Positions 44,568 through 53,653 of a stretch of DNA of 64,000 bases are shown here, piece after piece (positions within the stretch are counted from its first letter, which is position 1; each line of letters opens with the position of its first letter). The DNA comes from CAUZIZ01 sp965218775 (GTDB taxonomy: Bacteria; Acidobacteriota; UBA6911; RPQK01; JAJDTT01): contig CBDCLS010000003.1 of assembly GCA_965218775.1 (NCBI GenBank), forward strand, positions 744,001-808,000, read 5' to 3'. Below the pieces are notes generated by a model. That model worked only from the letters and a program-made list of their open reading frames with translations, was not told the origin of the DNA and made no database searches. The position numbers were made by a program, and so were the translations under genes.

Positions 44568-44587
44568 GGTCGGCGATGGTGCCGACC
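44568..44587. other. Intergenic hairpin
   Basis: GGTCGGC and GCCGACC pair perfectly (7 bp) around GATGGT, and a second small hairpin (GGGTC/GACCC) follows eight bases later. There is no T-run, so this is not a typical intrinsic terminator; it could still mark the end of the TPR-gene transcript. Confidence 0.35.
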
Positions 44588-44709
44588 GAGTGGGTCAAGA
44601 CCCGATACAAGATAATCAAGTGAGATCTCAGGCAAGGGGAAGGGCACGCAACCGGTGCTTGTGAATCATGGAGCCTGAGGGTAAGCTGATTTGGTGGGTT
44701 TCTAGGCGA

Positions 44710-45894
44710 ATGGCGATGAAATACTCATGGGTAGCGGGGAAGGCTCGAGGATTGCTAGCAGCGATGCTTTTGTGCCTTGCCCCCGGGACGGCGATAGGGA
44801 TGGCGGGCACAGCGAACCTGGCAGAGCTTCTGGTCTACATTGGCACCTACACCAAGGGCGAGAGCAAAGGAATCTATGTCTACAGGATGGATATGGGTTC
44901 CGGTGCTCTCACACCGGTTGGCGTGACCAACGCTGGTCCCAATCCATCTTTTCTGGCAATTCATCCAAACCACCGGTTCCTGTATGCCGTCAATGAGATC
45001 GCTGAATATAAGGGAGAAAAGACTGGCTCGATTACCGCCTTCTCTGTCGATCCAACAACAGGAAATCTGGATTTTCTGAATCGGCAAAGCTCACGGGGTG
45101 CGCTTCCCTGTCATCTGGTAGTGGACACTGCGGGCAAGAACGTCCTGCTTGCCAACTACATTGGTGGCAGCGTGTCGGTGTTACCCATCCTGGACGGGGG
45201 CAAATTGGGAAAGGCCACCAGCTTCATGCAGCATGAGGGTTCTAGCGTAGACCCCTCTCGCCAGACGAGACCCCACGCCCACAGCATCAATCTGGATCGG
45301 ACCAATCGGTTTGCAGTTGCCGCGGACCTGGGGATCGACAAGGTTTTGGTATACCGCTTCGATGGGACGACGGGCAAGCTGTTTCCCAATGATCCACCCT
45401 CGGTATCGGTGCAGGCAGGAGCGGGGCCGAGGCATTTTGCCTTTCACCCAAGCAAACCCAATGCCTACGTCATCAACGAGCTCGATTCAACTGTTACCAC
45501 TTTCGCCTATGATCCGAAGTCGGGTGTCCTTGAATCAATCCAGACTCTCTCCACTCTTCCCGAGGGGTTCAAAGGAGTCACACACACGGCCGAGGTGCAA
45601 GTGCATCCCTCGGGAAGGTTTGTGTACGGATCCAATCGGGGCCACGACAGCATAGCGATGTTCAAGGTCGACGACGCGACCGGAAAGCTTACCTCGATAG
45701 GGCACGAACCCGCCGGTGGCAAAACTCCCCGCAACTTCGGTATCGACCCCAACGGCCGCTATCTGATAGCAGCCAACCAGAAATCCCACACGCTGGTTGT
45801 TTTTCGAATCGATCCAGCAGCCGGACGCCTTCAGTCAACCGGGATAGTGGTTAATGTCCCCGCTCCGGTGTGCGTCAAGATGATTTCCCGATAG
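44710..45894 (+). CDS. Secreted lactonase-family beta-propeller protein (Pgl/YbhE-like)
   Basis: About 394 aa. A signal peptide (hydrophobic LLAAMLLCLAPGTAIGMA) is followed by a seven-bladed propeller of the 6-phosphogluconolactonase/cycloisomerase-2 family, with YIGTYT at the first strand, repeated DPTTGNL-type turns, RPHAHSI and GAGPRHFAFHP motifs. Cytoplasmic members hydrolyse 6-phosphogluconolactone; the exported form here more likely acts on another lactone, which I cannot specify. The ATG at 44710 follows AGG; ATG at 44716 or 44668 are alternatives. Confidence 0.82.
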   Translation: MAMKYSWVAGKARGLLAAMLLCLAPGTAIGMAGTANLAELLVYIGTYTKGESKGIYVYRMDMGSGALTPVGVTNAGPNPSFLAIHPNHRFLYAVNEIAEYKGEKTGSITAFSVDPTTGNLDFLNRQSSRGALPCHLVVDTAGKNVLLANYIGGSVSVLPILDGGKLGKATSFMQHEGSSVDPSRQTRPHAHSINLDRTNRFAVAADLGIDKVLVYRFDGTTGKLFPNDPPSVSVQAGAGPRHFAFHPSKPNAYVINELDSTVTTFAYDPKSGVLESIQTLSTLPEGFKGVTHTAEVQVHPSGRFVYGSNRGHDSIAMFKVDDATGKLTSIGHEPAGGKTPRNFGIDPNGRYLIAANQKSHTLVVFRIDPAAGRLQSTGIVVNVPAPVCVKMISR

Positions 45895-45919
45895 TCCGGG
45901 ATTTGCCCTGGCTGGTGCA

Positions 45920-46801
45920 ATGCCGAACACCTGGCTCCTCTCCCTGATATCGAACCGTTTTGGGCGACCCTGGGTTGTCCTACTCTGGGTTCTGAACTCT
46001 ACGCTGTTTGGGATCGAATTCCCCTACGAGGCCCGGGTGACGGAGCTGGAGGATCTCAACCACAACGTCAAACGGGTACGCATGAGCCTCGTGAATCCGG
46101 GGGGCTTCGACTTCAAACCGGGCCAGTTTGTGTTCTTGAAAGTACCCGATGCCTATCTCCTGGAATGGAACGAGAAACACGGGACGGCACATGAGAACGT
46201 CTCCCGTCCATACTCCTTTGCTTCCTCGCCCCGCCAGCTACCTCTGTTCGACTTCATCATCAAGCGGGTCGCGGCACCCCGTGGAAAGGACGTTCCGCCC
46301 GGTTTGGCCTCAACCTACGTTCACGCTCGGCTTAGTGTCGGCGAGCTGGTCCGGATCAGTCCCCCCCAGGGAAGTCTCTACTTGGGGATTGAAAAGGGTC
46401 GTCCCATTGTGGTGATCGCCGGCGGTTCGGGGGCAGCGCCATTCGTGGGCTTATTGGAATATTGGATCGAAAGCGGTGTCGACCAGACCAGCACAATCTC
46501 CCTCTTTTTTGGAGTCCGAAACAAGAAGGACCTGTTTCTCCACGACCAATTTACTCGATGGGCATCGGAGCGCAAGAATATTTCATACTTTCCTGTCCTT
46601 TCCCACCCTCAGCCAACGGATGAATGGCAGGGAGAGACTGGGTACGTTCAGATCGCCCTCGAAAAGCAGCTCCCCGCCCCCTCGGCAGCCGAGGCGTATC
46701 TCGCTGGGCCTCCAATCATGCTGCGAGAAGTGGTGAAGGTCTTGAAGGCCAAGGGAGTTACTAGCGACCGCATTCACTACGACCAGATCCAAGTCCGATA
46801 A
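45920..46801 (+). CDS. FAD/NAD(P)H oxidoreductase with N-terminal membrane anchor (ferredoxin-reductase type)
   Basis: 293 aa. A hydrophobic segment (residues ~14-31) is followed by an FAD-binding barrel (GQFVFLKV; RPYSFAS) and a NAD(P)-binding lobe (VVIAGGSGAAPFVGLL; GPPIML). The order and anchor recall the C-terminal half of NqrF and ferric/flavin reductases, but the [2Fe-2S] domain is missing. It could transfer electrons from NAD(P)H to a membrane or soluble partner. It starts 25 bases after the lactonase and probably belongs to the same transcript. Confidence 0.8.
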   Translation: MPNTWLLSLISNRFGRPWVVLLWVLNSTLFGIEFPYEARVTELEDLNHNVKRVRMSLVNPGGFDFKPGQFVFLKVPDAYLLEWNEKHGTAHENVSRPYSFASSPRQLPLFDFIIKRVAAPRGKDVPPGLASTYVHARLSVGELVRISPPQGSLYLGIEKGRPIVVIAGGSGAAPFVGLLEYWIESGVDQTSTISLFFGVRNKKDLFLHDQFTRWASERKNISYFPVLSHPQPTDEWQGETGYVQIALEKQLPAPSAAEAYLAGPPIMLREVVKVLKAKGVTSDRIHYDQIQVR

Positions 46802-46822
46802 GCCAGGAACCCCAGGCCTACA

Positions 46823-47377
46823 TCAAGGATGGCCGTGGAAGGAGTCCTCCGTACGATCGGGTGGCGCTACCGGTGCTTCGGGGTAGGTCAGGACTCCTTC
46901 GAGCAGCATCTCGCCAAAGTGAAACGAGATCACTGCATTCCGCGACTTTCCTGGTGCCGGAGTAATGTCGATCTCTATATGAGCTGCATGCTCCTTGACC
47001 ATCGAGTAGGTCGACTCAAGATGGATCAACTTGCTACGATCGGGCTCTACAGTCTTCAAGAGACGCCCAGGACTGAGCACTAGACTCCAGTCGTCATCAG
47101 CCTTTCTCAGCATGCCGACCGTGTAAGTGCCCGAAGTGACCTTGACCGATCCCGCCATTACTTCGCCGGTCAGCGTTAGACGGGGTCCCCGAGGACTGAC
47201 GATATCACCTGTCTTCACTTTCTCCAGATGTGCCTCGTTCACCGGGATCGTGCGGTAGGCCATGATGGCCTCGATGCCACCAGGAAGGATGGCGATCACT
47301 CGCTTGTTGAAGTGAGGATGACCCATCAAACCCGCTGTCCCCAACAGGGCCAATCCAACGAACAGTGTCTTTCTCAT
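46823..47377 (-). CDS. Secreted DUF2911-like protein
   Basis: 184 aa. A signal peptide (LFVGLALLGTAGLMG) is followed by a small beta domain with a GEVMAGSVKVTSGTYTVGM segment that resembles DUF2911 proteins, whose function is unknown. It runs opposite to the reductase gene, with 21 bases between the two stops. Assignment to DUF2911 rests on the SGTY pattern only. Confidence 0.65.
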   Translation of the reverse strand: MRKTLFVGLALLGTAGLMGHPHFNKRVIAILPGGIEAIMAYRTIPVNEAHLEKVKTGDIVSPRGPRLTLTGEVMAGSVKVTSGTYTVGMLRKADDDWSLVLSPGRLLKTVEPDRSKLIHLESTYSMVKEHAAHIEIDITPAPGKSRNAVISFHFGEMLLEGVLTYPEAPVAPPDRTEDSFHGHP

Positions 47378-47525
47378 GATTGCGCTCCTCGGCTAATTCG
47401 CTGTTTCGATAAACATCAACGTATTCCTGGAACGGAACACCAAGCCTCAGTATGCTTAGACAGGTCTTAAAGGGTCAAGCCCGCGAAGCAATAGGTAGTG
47501 GCGAAGCCAGAGTGACGAGTTTTCA

Positions 47526-49262
47526 GTGCAAAGGGGAATTGTGGCACGACGACCAGGGAGTCAGGAAGATCAAGGGCAGGGGAGACTGAATCGCCGGCAT
47601 TTCGTAGCCGCGTCGGTTGGTGTTGCAGCAACTCGGCTCGGCGCGAGCGCCCCGAAGGAAGCTTCCGGATCAACATCCGAGGGGTTGGGCCAATTCTCCT
47701 CACGGAGTCCGAGACGGATCCTCTATGTGAGCGACCCTTCCAGTATTGCCAGTCGGTACCTTCCCGAACCAACGACGGTCGAGGCTCTCCAAGAATGGGT
47801 GGACCGATTGTCGGCTGGCCGCGTGGATACTTTCGTCCAGGAAGCTTATACACAAGGCTGGACCACCTACTGGAGAGCAGACAGCCTCGAGTACGATGCC
47901 CGGCCTCAGCACCGGCGATTTCTGCCCCTGCTAGATCAGGGAATCCAGCCCCTGGAAGTTCTCCTGAATCAGTGCCACAAGCGGGGAGTAGAGTTCCTGG
48001 CTGGAATCCGAATCAACGACAATCACGGTCACATTTCCGTTAAACAGGGGGTAGGAGCCGGCTCCAGTTTTCTCGTCAAGAATCCTCATTTGCAGCTCAG
48101 GGAGGCTCCGCCAGGTCCCTATTACAGGCTCAGCACGCCACTGGATTTCAGCTTCTCCGAGGTACGAGACTACGTTTTGGGTGTGGCTTCGCGATTAGTC
48201 GATCGATTCGCCGTCGACGGGCTGGAACTGTGCTTCCGAGACCATCGTTACTTTCCGCCGGGCCTGGGACCCGAACGCAAATCCCTCATGACGGAACTGG
48301 TTCGGCGGGTGAGGCGGATGCTCGATGAAGTCGGCCAGAAAAGGGGAAAGAGGCTCCGCTTGGGAGCAAGGGTCTTCCAGACCCTGGACGAATGCCACCA
48401 ACTGGGATTAGATCCAGAGACCTGGATCTCGGAAGATCTGATCGACTACGTTGCCCCCAGCGACACCATGCACACCGAGCCGAATGCTCGCTATGAGGAG
48501 TTCAGCGGGCTCACCCGCCAGGGAAACTGTCTTCTCTACCCTGGGATGCTCCCCTGGACCAGCCAGCGCATGCGCAGACGCCAAGGAGGGCAGCCGATGT
48601 CGCTAGAGCAGCAGCGGGCTGCCGCTGCTAACATGTACGGTGCAGGGGCTGACGGGATTGGGTTCTATAATCATTTCAACCCTTTGTCCTGGGCCCCGTT
48701 CTACCCTCAGCAGCTACTCCAGCTCGCCGAGATGCGGGATCCCAAGGCTCTGCTGGAGGGAGACCGTCACTACGTGTTCGAGCCAGGCTGGGCAGGCAGT
48801 TTGGGGTTTGGACCGGATAGGGCTTCCACTGGGGCGGTCAAGGCGGATCGGCTGGTCCTCAGGCGGACTCACGGATCGACGGGTCTGTATCGTTTCCGCG
48901 TCTGCGAGAACCTTTCCCAGGCGCGCGGTGCCACCCTTCTCTTTCGCGCCTTTGGGGCGAAGGCCCAGGACCGTCTGGAAGCCAGAATCAACGGCAAGTC
49001 CATCTCGAATCAGACCCTGAAAAGCAGGACTGACGAAGAGCGAGTGGACCTGAAGGCGGCCGTGGATCCCGACTCTAGCGCGAACTCGGGATTGCCGCCC
49101 GTCCCAGAAGTGCCCGCTTCTTTCCTCACCTACTGGATGGATCTCACCGAACCGCCCGCCGTATTCGGCGACAATCAATTGGAAGTCACCCTGGTGGAGG
49201 GAGCCCCAGCTGCCACAGGGGATATCGTGATCGATGAACTCGAGGTTTTTGTCAAGGGATAG
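47526..49262 (+). CDS. Tat-exported putative glycoside hydrolase
   Basis: About 578 aa by the longest frame. A twin-arginine signal (NRRHFVAASVGVAA, residues ~22-35) implies export of a folded protein. The central part looks like a TIM-barrel glycosidase of the family-10-like group found in Planctomycetes and Acidobacteriota (GVEFLAGIRINDNHGH; VDGLELCFRDH with a central Glu; PSDTMHTEPN; GADGIGFYNHF), and the C-terminal 160 residues form a beta domain. The substrate is unknown. The start is uncertain: the true start may be the UUG/CUG just before the RR motif. Confidence 0.72.
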   Translation: MQRGIVARRPGSQEDQGQGRLNRRHFVAASVGVAATRLGASAPKEASGSTSEGLGQFSSRSPRRILYVSDPSSIASRYLPEPTTVEALQEWVDRLSAGRVDTFVQEAYTQGWTTYWRADSLEYDARPQHRRFLPLLDQGIQPLEVLLNQCHKRGVEFLAGIRINDNHGHISVKQGVGAGSSFLVKNPHLQLREAPPGPYYRLSTPLDFSFSEVRDYVLGVASRLVDRFAVDGLELCFRDHRYFPPGLGPERKSLMTELVRRVRRMLDEVGQKRGKRLRLGARVFQTLDECHQLGLDPETWISEDLIDYVAPSDTMHTEPNARYEEFSGLTRQGNCLLYPGMLPWTSQRMRRRQGGQPMSLEQQRAAAANMYGAGADGIGFYNHFNPLSWAPFYPQQLLQLAEMRDPKALLEGDRHYVFEPGWAGSLGFGPDRASTGAVKADRLVLRRTHGSTGLYRFRVCENLSQARGATLLFRAFGAKAQDRLEARINGKSISNQTLKSRTDEERVDLKAAVDPDSSANSGLPPVPEVPASFLTYWMDLTEPPAVFGDNQLEVTLVEGAPAATGDIVIDELEVFVKG

Positions 49263-49307
49263 CAGAGTATCGCTCCGAGCTGTCCTTCTTCCTCGGCTAA
49301 AGGAGAG

Positions 49308-50837
49308 ATGAGTATGTTTGGAATTGATTCAGAGCGACCCGTATGGCTGCGATTGTTTGCAGGGTGGGTTCTTCCGATCATGTGGATGGCCGTGGCGTGC
49401 ACGTCTCCGCCCCCGGAGCCTGAGACGCCAACATTACCAGCTCCAACCGAGGGCATCACTGGCATGACCCAAGGGGGTCCCGACCTTCAAGTTCCCCCCA
49501 ATACGCCCGAGGGGAAAACCTGGATCTATCAACTCGGACTGCCGTTCCAGGCAGACCAGGACACCGGAGGGTACTTCTGCAACATTCGCGTGGCCGGGTA
49601 CAAGGGGACCGACTTCGAGAACGGCGCCGATGTCGTCCTTTTCGATGACATCACCGACGTCAGTAGCGAAGGTGCGGTCCCGATCACCCGGAACCACCGC
49701 GAACCCAACCCCAACTCAAAGCCGCCCAACCAAGAAGCGATCATGGTCAAGTACCCGGTCATGGGGGGCTTTGTTCCCCGAGGTGCGAAGCGGCCTGATG
49801 GCTCTCCCCATCCCCACGCGGGCACCGGCTTCGGTATCAACCAGGCCATTGCCTGGCGGACCGAGTTTCTGGGCCCCCCGCCCTACGGCGTCAACATGTT
49901 TGGACGAAATCCCCGCACCAACGAGTTTGATGATCTGAGCCAGATGTATGGCTACAAGGAGATTCACCAGTTCTCCTACGACGGCGCCTCGTTCCAGGTC
50001 GTCAAGACTGAACGCGTAACCTCCGAGGACCTGCTCTCCGGCTGGGAGCTGAACACCGGGTTGATGAATGCGATCCCCGACGGGGATGACCTCATTCTAG
50101 CCATGGGGGGCAAGAGAGTGGGGCAGCGTGGCGGATCTGGCATGGCCCGTTGGAGCAGGGTGGACGAGCAATGGAAGGTGGTTTCGTTCGTTCCGGTCAC
50201 CGGTGCCGACAGTTCTTCAGAATCCAGTCTTATCCGGGACCTCGACGGGTCCCTGCTCTTTACCTGTCGCGGCAGCCGGGGCCCGCACACGGTCGAGGCT
50301 TCTGAGTCCGCCACTGCTGGGAATGACATCAGGGTCTGGCGCTCTCAGGACAATGGAGAGACCTGGCAGAAGACGATTCATGTTCGGGGACTGATCTCTG
50401 CCGCCCCCATCACGCTAAACCGGGCGGCCGACGGCACCCCCTTCATCGCGGCCAATCTCTATCAAGTGTTTCTGGAAGGCCTGGGCCGTCTCAAGATCCC
50501 CCACGACTCCCAGGGTAGGCCCGTCCTAGGAGGCCGCTCCCGACATACGCTTGGGATCTGGCCTCTGAACCAGGACAGAACCGGGCTCGAGACGCCCATC
50601 GTGGCTCGAGATCTGAGAAAGGAGTTCGGGCCTCCTCCCGGCGAGACCGCTTGGCGAGTGGATCATCCCTGTTCCATGATTCTGCGCCTGGCAGACGGTG
50701 AGTGGCACAATGTGGTCGCTATGCGAATTCTGGAATATGGAGAGCTTACACATAGGCAAATGCCGACCAGCCATTCCGGGGCCTACCTGGAAGAGGTAAT
50801 GTCGGCCGGAGAGCCCATTGCAGGGTGGAATTTCTGA
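49308..50837 (+). CDS. Lipoprotein with sialidase-like beta-propeller
   Basis: 509 aa. The N-terminus has a hydrophobic segment and a lipobox (MAVAC, Cys31) followed by a proline/threonine linker. The rest is repetitive beta structure with an Asp-box (SQDNGETW), typical of BNR/sialidase-like propellers. The catalytic arginine triad of true sialidases cannot be placed with confidence. The ATG at 49308 follows AAAGGAGA. It is the first of two tandem propeller lipoproteins. Confidence 0.75.
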   Translation: MSMFGIDSERPVWLRLFAGWVLPIMWMAVACTSPPPEPETPTLPAPTEGITGMTQGGPDLQVPPNTPEGKTWIYQLGLPFQADQDTGGYFCNIRVAGYKGTDFENGADVVLFDDITDVSSEGAVPITRNHREPNPNSKPPNQEAIMVKYPVMGGFVPRGAKRPDGSPHPHAGTGFGINQAIAWRTEFLGPPPYGVNMFGRNPRTNEFDDLSQMYGYKEIHQFSYDGASFQVVKTERVTSEDLLSGWELNTGLMNAIPDGDDLILAMGGKRVGQRGGSGMARWSRVDEQWKVVSFVPVTGADSSSESSLIRDLDGSLLFTCRGSRGPHTVEASESATAGNDIRVWRSQDNGETWQKTIHVRGLISAAPITLNRAADGTPFIAANLYQVFLEGLGRLKIPHDSQGRPVLGGRSRHTLGIWPLNQDRTGLETPIVARDLRKEFGPPPGETAWRVDHPCSMILRLADGEWHNVVAMRILEYGELTHRQMPTSHSGAYLEEVMSAGEPIAGWNF

Positions 50838-50882
50838 GTGTAGGAATCGGAGAAAATGGGGTTTGTTTCCAGGGAGCAAGCG

Positions 50883-52208
50883 ATGAATCGTAAGCCGAAG
50901 AATCACTGGCAGCTGTTGACGGTACTCCTTCTGTTGATACCCGGTTGTGGGTCGTCTCAGGAGCAGGTGGATACAGAAGCAGGTTTGGAAAGGGTTGCCT
51001 CTGGATTCTCTCCCAACGGAGAAATCCAGGTCCTTCGAGACGGGGAAGTGGTAGGGACGATTCCGGCCGAGTACGTCCCGCTGGAATACCCTGAAATGCC
51101 CTGGAGAGGGGACCCTGGCATCGGTGCCAGTCAAGACGGTACCCTTTATGTCTCCCTTTACCACAGAATTTTCTACTCCAAGGACGATGGCCGAAGCTGG
51201 GATTTTCACCCCATCCCGGGTGAAATTCTCAAGCCACCCGAAGGGTCAACCGCCGGCAGTGTGGGCAACTACGATTCCTTCCTGGTTTTGAGGGATGGGA
51301 CCCTGCTTTGGGCCTATGGCGGCTCCGGGGAAACAGATCACGTGATTCGCAGCACGGATGGCGGAGAGACCTGGGAGCCCTGGAGCCGAATCGAGGAAAT
51401 GTCTCCCTACGATTCGGCCGGAGGCAACCAGAACTGTATGCAGGAGCTTCAGGATGGAACCCTCCTCTGGCCCACACGGCTGGGACCTCGGCGGGAGTAT
51501 CTGGAGAAGAGACGCAAGCAGATCGAGGGTGGGGGCTCCTGGACCGGTCCTCCCTCCTGGGCTACCTATCTGTACCGGTCCCAGGACGGAGGCCGCAGCT
51601 GGGGGGACAAGAGCCTGCTCCAGGAATGGGGCACCGAGACCCATGTCTTCCAGCTCAGCTCGGGGCGGCTGCTGGCTGCGATTCGTTACCAGCGTCCGCA
51701 GGAGGCTCCGGCCCCAGCCAACGAACCTGACTATCTTCGGGATGCCGACCAGGATACCAGCCGTCCCAATCCTCCCGGGATGCGTCCGGGCCGGGGCAAC
51801 CAGAGTACCGTGGGCAAGCGAGTGCTACTCGCTGACTCCAGCGATCGAGGGACGACCTGGAGCGACCTCCGGCCCGTCTGGCGGAAGGAGGGCGGGGCCA
51901 TGGATATCGCCTTCGGAGAGGCACACGGGCACCTCTGCCAGCTCTCGGACGGAACCGTGATCCTCGTCCACGAGCGACGCTATCCCTACGAGCGCGGCGA
52001 CATCAGGGCACGCATCAGCCGAGACGAAGGTCGCACCTGGCTTCCGGAGGTCTATCGGCTCAGCTCTGGGCACGGTTATGGAGCCAGTGTCGTCCTGGCG
52101 GATGACACCATCGTCACAGCGGTTGGTAATTCCCCGCTGGACGAGAAGGGACGCAACCCCAGCGGAAAGTGGATCGCCCAGGTAGTCCGTTGGCGCCTGG
52201 ACGAGTAG
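50883..52208 (+). CDS. Sialidase-family lipoprotein (five Asp-boxes)
   Basis: 441 aa. A lipoprotein signal ends in LIPGC (Cys23). Five Asp-box repeats are visible: SKDDGRSW, STDGGETW, SQDGGRSW, SSDRGTTW and SRDEGRTW, giving a six-bladed exo-sialidase-like propeller. Function could be a sialidase, sulfatase-associated hydrolase or sugar-binding protein. The ATG at 50883 has GGGAG upstream; an in-frame start 27 bases earlier is less likely. It follows the preceding propeller gene by 45 bases. Confidence 0.8.
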   Translation: MNRKPKNHWQLLTVLLLLIPGCGSSQEQVDTEAGLERVASGFSPNGEIQVLRDGEVVGTIPAEYVPLEYPEMPWRGDPGIGASQDGTLYVSLYHRIFYSKDDGRSWDFHPIPGEILKPPEGSTAGSVGNYDSFLVLRDGTLLWAYGGSGETDHVIRSTDGGETWEPWSRIEEMSPYDSAGGNQNCMQELQDGTLLWPTRLGPRREYLEKRRKQIEGGGSWTGPPSWATYLYRSQDGGRSWGDKSLLQEWGTETHVFQLSSGRLLAAIRYQRPQEAPAPANEPDYLRDADQDTSRPNPPGMRPGRGNQSTVGKRVLLADSSDRGTTWSDLRPVWRKEGGAMDIAFGEAHGHLCQLSDGTVILVHERRYPYERGDIRARISRDEGRTWLPEVYRLSSGHGYGASVVLADDTIVTAVGNSPLDEKGRNPSGKWIAQVVRWRLDE

Positions 52209-52234
52209 GAGAAAGGGAAGCCCAGCCTCTTTTT

Positions 52235-52473
52235 CCTGCGACATTCGCTTGTTCGATATTCTGCGGTTCGTGATTCAGCGGTTGCTGCCTCCAGAGCGGG
52301 AAAAGTCTGAATGTCGAACCCCAAAACAGCGAACAGCAAAGGTCAAAGTGTTTCCCTGGCGACATTCGACGGTTCGATGTTCGGCAGTTCCTTGTTCAGC
52401 GGTTTCCGCCTTCGGAGACAGGAAGGCTAAAATGATGAACCCCAGAACACCGAACAAACGAACTCCGAAGTGA
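52235..52473. repeat. Tandem pair of diverged ~121-bp repeats, each partly palindromic
   Basis: Two copies start at 52235 and 52355 (GACATTCG at 52240 and 52361, a 121-base period). Each has CGACATTCG, GTTCGATRTTC, TTCAGCGGTT and a GAACCCCARAACA tail. In the first copy GTTCGATATTC (52251-52261) pairs with GAATGTCGAAC (52309-52319). The frames that cross it are not protein-like. It fills the gap between the sialidase and pirin genes. Confidence 0.7.
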
Positions 52474-52488
52474 AGAAAGGAGAAGCAA

Positions 52489-53394
52489 GTGTCTATAAGA
52501 CCTATCAAAAGAGTCGCTGAAGCCCAGCCTACAATCGAGGGCGCCGGTGTGCGATTGCGCCGCGCCTTCGGTTTTGGGAAGACCAGCGACTTCGATCCGT
52601 TTCTCCTGTTGGACGATTTTCGGAATGAGAATCCCGATGATTATCTTGCCGGTTTTCCCTGGCACCCCCATCGGGGGATCGAGACGATCACCTACGTCCT
52701 CGCCGGGGAGGTTAGTCACGGTGATAGCCTGGGGAACAACGGCCAGTTGAGGGCAGGGGACGTGCAATGGATGACTGCGGGAAGTGGGATTCTTCATCAA
52801 GAGATGCCTCGGGGTGATACCCAGGGAAGGATGCATGGATTCCAGCTATGGGCGAACTTGCCCTCCTCACTCAAGATGTCTTCTCCTCGCTACCAAGATG
52901 TTTCGGCCCCTGACATTCCGGAAATAGTCGATGATGATGCCACTACGGTGCGTATTGTCTGTGGCGAATTCTGGGGCAAGAAGGGGCCGGTAGAGGGCAT
53001 CGCTTCAGATCCCCGGTACCTGGATATCTGGGTACCACCCGGCCAGCGAAAGTCTTTCCCGGTAGAGGCGTCGCGGCACGCCTTCGCTTATGTGTTCGAC
53101 GGTGCGGGGACTTTCCGCGACGCCTCCCAGCCGCTTGCCGTCCAAACCGACCAGGTGGGGGCAAGCGACGGTGGAACACTCGACGAAACGGGGAATCGGT
53201 CGCTGGTACTCTTCGACTCGGGTGATGAAGTGACAGTGCAGGCTGGGGGAGGCGGAATTAGATTCCTACTGGTCTCGGGTAAGCCGCTCGAGGAACCGGT
53301 TGCCTGGCGTGGCCCCATCGTGATGAATACCGACGAGGAACTGCGGACGGCATACGCGGAGCTCCGTGCAGGGACTTTCATCAAGTCGCAGTGA
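52489..53394 (+). CDS. Pirin family protein
   Basis: 301 aa bicupin. The N-terminal cupin carries the metal-site motif HPHRGIETITYV and a HQEMP histidine/glutamate pair; a second cupin occupies the C-terminal half. Pirins act as quercetinases or redox-sensing regulators; the role here is unknown. The GTG at 52489 follows AAAGGAGAAGCAA. Confidence 0.92.
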   Translation: MSIRPIKRVAEAQPTIEGAGVRLRRAFGFGKTSDFDPFLLLDDFRNENPDDYLAGFPWHPHRGIETITYVLAGEVSHGDSLGNNGQLRAGDVQWMTAGSGILHQEMPRGDTQGRMHGFQLWANLPSSLKMSSPRYQDVSAPDIPEIVDDDATTVRIVCGEFWGKKGPVEGIASDPRYLDIWVPPGQRKSFPVEASRHAFAYVFDGAGTFRDASQPLAVQTDQVGASDGGTLDETGNRSLVLFDSGDEVTVQAGGGGIRFLLVSGKPLEEPVAWRGPIVMNTDEELRTAYAELRAGTFIKSQ

Positions 53395-53645
53395 AGCGTC
53401 GGGTCCTTTCCCGAGCTGACAGCAATGGGAGCCACGACTGTCGGAACATCCCGCCACCATCGTTTGGGGAAGAGGCTCTGCAGAATTTACCTACCTCTCC
53501 TACTCTCGCGATCACGGTGGAGTTTGAGTGACTCTGCAAAGAGAGAAAGTCCTCTTCGCCGAAGAAGGCTATCTGATCCTGGAGGGCTTGCTATCGTCCC
53601 AGGACCTGACGCTCTTCGCGGAGACCCCGCAGACACAAATTTTCA
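53395..53645. other. Spacer with a phytanoyl-dioxygenase remnant
   Basis: Between pirin and the symporter there is no intact gene. The right half (from 53528) is the remnant described separately; the left half (53395-53527) shows nothing recognisable. Confidence 0.4.
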
Positions 53646-53653
53646 ATGAGCTC
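53528..53653 (+). pseudogene. Truncated phytanoyl-CoA dioxygenase N-terminus
   Basis: About 42 codons from a GTG read MTLQREKVLFAEEGYLILEG and continue LLSSQDL, the usual opening of PhyH-family dioxygenases. No PhyH-like sequence follows: the frame runs on as out-of-frame symporter sequence. The iron-binding His-x-Asp part is absent, so it is a 5' remnant created by deletion at the symporter start. Confidence 0.55.

Noticed and set aside
44568..44587. Intrinsic terminator after the TPR gene
   Set aside because: Good hairpin but no T-run; reported only as a hairpin.
52249..52508. Short frames on both strands in the gap before pirin
   Set aside because: They follow the tandem repeat unit and have no protein-like features.
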